From positions 1-7,312 of the forward strand of contig JABXGY010000429.1 of NCBI GenBank assembly GCA_016550395.1: 7,312 nucleotides of DNA, given 5' to 3'. The notes beneath the pieces are model-generated. The model worked only from the letters and a program-made list of their open reading frames with translations, was not told the DNA's origin and did not search any database. Source of the DNA: an archaeon. GTDB lineage: Archaea; Asgardarchaeota; Hermodarchaeia; Hermodarchaeales; Hermodarchaeaceae. A program made the translations under genes and the position numbers. Shown in pieces: positions 5,631-7,312 of the stretch; positions within the stretch are counted from its first letter, which is position 1; every line of letters begins with the position of its first letter.

Positions 5631-6161
5631 ATGAAATTGTCAGTTGAACTTGATAAATTAAGCAAAGGGTGTCAATTGAACTTAGCTCAACATTATGATA
5701 ACAAGATCGAGTCATTCATGAAACCAATGGGTAAGGAAATAGAAAAAGATGCGGTAGCAAAACGAAAGTATGAAAATCGATTAACTTGGATCATGCTGCT
5801 TACAAAAACATTGCCACTGTTGACATCGATTATTTCTGTTGTGTTAATTTTTCTCACACAACAAATCCTTACAGCTTTAATTAATCTAATTAATGCCATT
5901 CCGCCATTTCTACAGGATGAGATCCAGAAAAAAATCGATTTTCACAATAAACGATTTCAATTGTGTTCAGCCCTTGAGGATACACGTGTGGACATCAAAT
6001 CCTTTGCTCATCATGGTGGTTTAAAAGGGGATATTCTCAAGGTCTCTCATAATTCATTGGATTCTTTGAAGTCGAAGATAAACACAACCTATGATCTTAA
6101 CTTTAAACTGAAGACCCTTCCTATGCTTGTGAAGGCTATTTGTCCAGAGATTCGAGGTTAA
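5631..6161 (+). CDS. Membrane-associated helical protein, function unknown
   Basis: A 176-residue protein that I do not recognise. A charged N-terminal half (1-50, with SFMKPMGKEIEKD and KRKYENR) leads into a hydrophobic region (52-90, WIMLLTKTLPLLTSIISVVLIFLTQQILTALINLI written across two helices), either one long membrane helix with an amphipathic extension or a two-helix hairpin. The C-terminal 85 residues are soluble and Lys/Asp-rich, with two cysteines (112, 171) and an FAHHGG turn (125-130). The ATG at 5631 has a weak GGTGG at 5623-5627 as ribosome binding site. It lies 39 bases after the small acidic protein and 51 bases before the beta-helix gene, all in one direction. This segment looks more AT-rich than the genes on either side. 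The gene is likely real; the function is unknown. Confidence 0.75.
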   Translation: MKLSVELDKLSKGCQLNLAQHYDNKIESFMKPMGKEIEKDAVAKRKYENRLTWIMLLTKTLPLLTSIISVVLIFLTQQILTALINLINAIPPFLQDEIQKKIDFHNKRFQLCSALEDTRVDIKSFAHHGGLKGDILKVSHNSLDSLKSKINTTYDLNFKLKTLPMLVKAICPEIRG

Positions 6162-6212
6162 TTCATCCTTCTATTAATCCATTAGCAATAGGCTGATACT
6201 GAGGAGTTTCTA

Positions 6213-7312
6213 TTGGCTAGAATAACAAAAGGCAAACTTCATTTTTTTCTTGGAATTTGTTTTTTTACTTGGATGTTGTGTCAATCGGTACTGCTTTTTT
6301 TACAGCCAGGTGTCTTCCATACGTTGAATACCAATCCCTCAGTGGCAATGGTAAGGAGTTGTGATAGGACCATCATAGATGGTTTAAAAAATGGGATTCC
6401 TTTTCCCCAAATTCCATATTCTCCCATTGCTATTTATGGCGATACTGAATTTCACAATACAGCTAGCTCCGAGAGTTGGTCAGGTGATGGATCGTTTGGT
6501 GATCCATATATCATTGAGAATTATTTGATTGACGTAGGTGGAGCGCCCCAATCAGGCATTTATATCAATTCAACTAGTGTCTATTTCATCATCCGTCATT
6601 GTATAATCCTAGGAGCTACAACCTCGGGGTATTTTGGTCGCGGAATCCTTCTTGAAAATGTCACCAATGGCCAGCTCATAAACAACACCTGTCAAGATAA
6701 TCGAATAGGCATTTGCCTAGTAACAACTTCCGAATTGAATACGCTAGCCAACAACACGTGCGTAAACAATTTTGAATCAGGATTACAACTTCTTGATTTT
6801 TGTGCTAACAACACCATACACTGGAATTGCTTTGGAAACAATCCCACCAATGTCGTCGATAATTCGACATTTAATTGGTATTATTACAACTACTATTCTG
6901 ATTATGGAGGTTCCGATGGCAACGCCGATGGCATCGGCGACACTTCTCACCCTATCTTTGGTGATGCAGGCAACCAGGATTTCTATCCTCTGATGTATTG
7001 TTCCAAGCCACCCACCTGGGCAATACCTCTCTCCGACCGTATCATAGAGTTTGGCAGCAACTTCGCTTACGACCTAGACGCTACCCACGCTGGTCCCATC
7101 ACTTGGTCGCTGATCGCCAGTCCGTCTTTCACTATCGATAATACTGGCCTTGTCACGAACGTCATTTCCTTAGCTGTTAACAACTACCCCGTGCAGGTTC
7201 GTGTATCCAACATTTATGGAGTCTCCCTTGATGGTAGCTTTGTGGTGACTGTCCAAGACACAACCTCACCTACTTGGGTGACTTCCCCCACCGATCAGAT
7301 ACTGGTATATGC
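6213..7312 (+). CDS. Secreted NosD-type beta-helix protein with Ig/cadherin-like repeats, C-terminus outside window
   Basis: The first 366 codons of a large exported protein. The start is a TTG six bases after GAGGAG (6201-6206). The frame has a TAG just upstream (6189), and no ATG lies near. A signal peptide or anchor occupies about residues 9-32. Residues about 95-260 form a right-handed parallel beta-helix of the NosD/periplasmic copper-binding type: IIENYLIDVGG, then short Asn-rich turns (LINNTCQDN, LANNTCVNN, NTIHWNCFGNN) of about 20-24 residues each. It closes with NYYSDYGGSDGNADGIGD (226-243) and NQDFYPLM. The acidic DGNADGIGD loop may bind calcium. From about 268 an Ig/cadherin-like module follows (PPTWAIPLSDRIIEFG to VVTVQD). 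A second copy begins at TSPTWVTSPTDQ just before the edge, so tandem repeats are likely. Such proteins are abundant at archaeal, including Asgard, cell surfaces and probably bind or cut polysaccharide; no catalytic residues are identifiable. Confidence 0.85.
   Translation, partial: MARITKGKLHFFLGICFFTWMLCQSVLLFLQPGVFHTLNTNPSVAMVRSCDRTIIDGLKNGIPFPQIPYSPIAIYGDTEFHNTASSESWSGDGSFGDPYIIENYLIDVGGAPQSGIYINSTSVYFIIRHCIILGATTSGYFGRGILLENVTNGQLINNTCQDNRIGICLVTTSELNTLANNTCVNNFESGLQLLDFCANNTIHWNCFGNNPTNVVDNSTFNWYYYNYYSDYGGSDGNADGIGDTSHPIFGDAGNQDFYPLMYCSKPPTWAIPLSDRIIEFGSNFAYDLDATHAGPITWSLIASPSFTIDNTGLVTNVISLAVNNYPVQVRVSNIYGVSLDGSFVVTVQDTTSPTWVTSPTDQILVY

Noticed and set aside
5515..5899. Minus-strand short open frames
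   Set aside because: They are antisense to the two small rightward genes, without start signals or family features.
6772..6993. 73-codon plus-strand open frame
   Set aside because: It is an out-of-frame shadow inside the beta-helix gene.

Overview
The window looks archaeal, most likely from an Asgard archaeon (Thorarchaeia-like). That assignment is inference. It rests on a secreted NosD-type beta-helix protein followed by repeated Ig/cadherin-like modules, AT-rich TATA-type promoters a short distance upstream of starts, clear Shine-Dalgarno motifs, and frequent TTG starts. No rRNA, tRNA, CRISPR array, transposase or phage gene was seen.

Layout. Positions 1-4979 are read from the minus strand. 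From the edge inward they hold the first codons of a probable SAM-dependent methyltransferase (1-50), an AlkA/OGG-type DNA glycosylase (243-1211), a membrane-anchored extracellular protein with a HENDxEG motif (1375-2526), and a large protein joining an endonuclease/exonuclease/phosphatase (EEP) domain to eight membrane helices (2581-4920). The last two are 54 bases apart and are probably one operon, transcribed from a promoter near 5012-5043 through a leader with a possible 14-residue upstream ORF.

A roughly 420-base gap (4980-5399) separates this block from a rightward block. It holds the promoters of both sides, a repeat copy and a possible gene remnant. The rightward block starts at a TATA box with a 16-base inverted repeat directly behind it. 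It encodes a 63-residue acidic charged protein (5400-5591), a 176-residue membrane-associated protein of unknown function (5631-6161), and a secreted beta-helix protein that runs off the window (6213-7312).

The most unusual signals are listed here. (1) A roughly 50-base element occurs three times in the same orientation (131-182, 1262-1313, 5090-5135); on the minus strand each copy reads as two small hairpins followed by a T-rich tract. (2) The EEP domain is fused to a membrane region that looks like four repeats of a two-helix unit, and a good ribosome binding site with an in-frame ATG lies exactly at the junction. (3) A probable operator overlaps the start region of the small rightward operon. 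I see no complete known defence or mobile system. The EEP-membrane protein plus its HENDxEG partner is the best candidate for an undescribed envelope-linked module.
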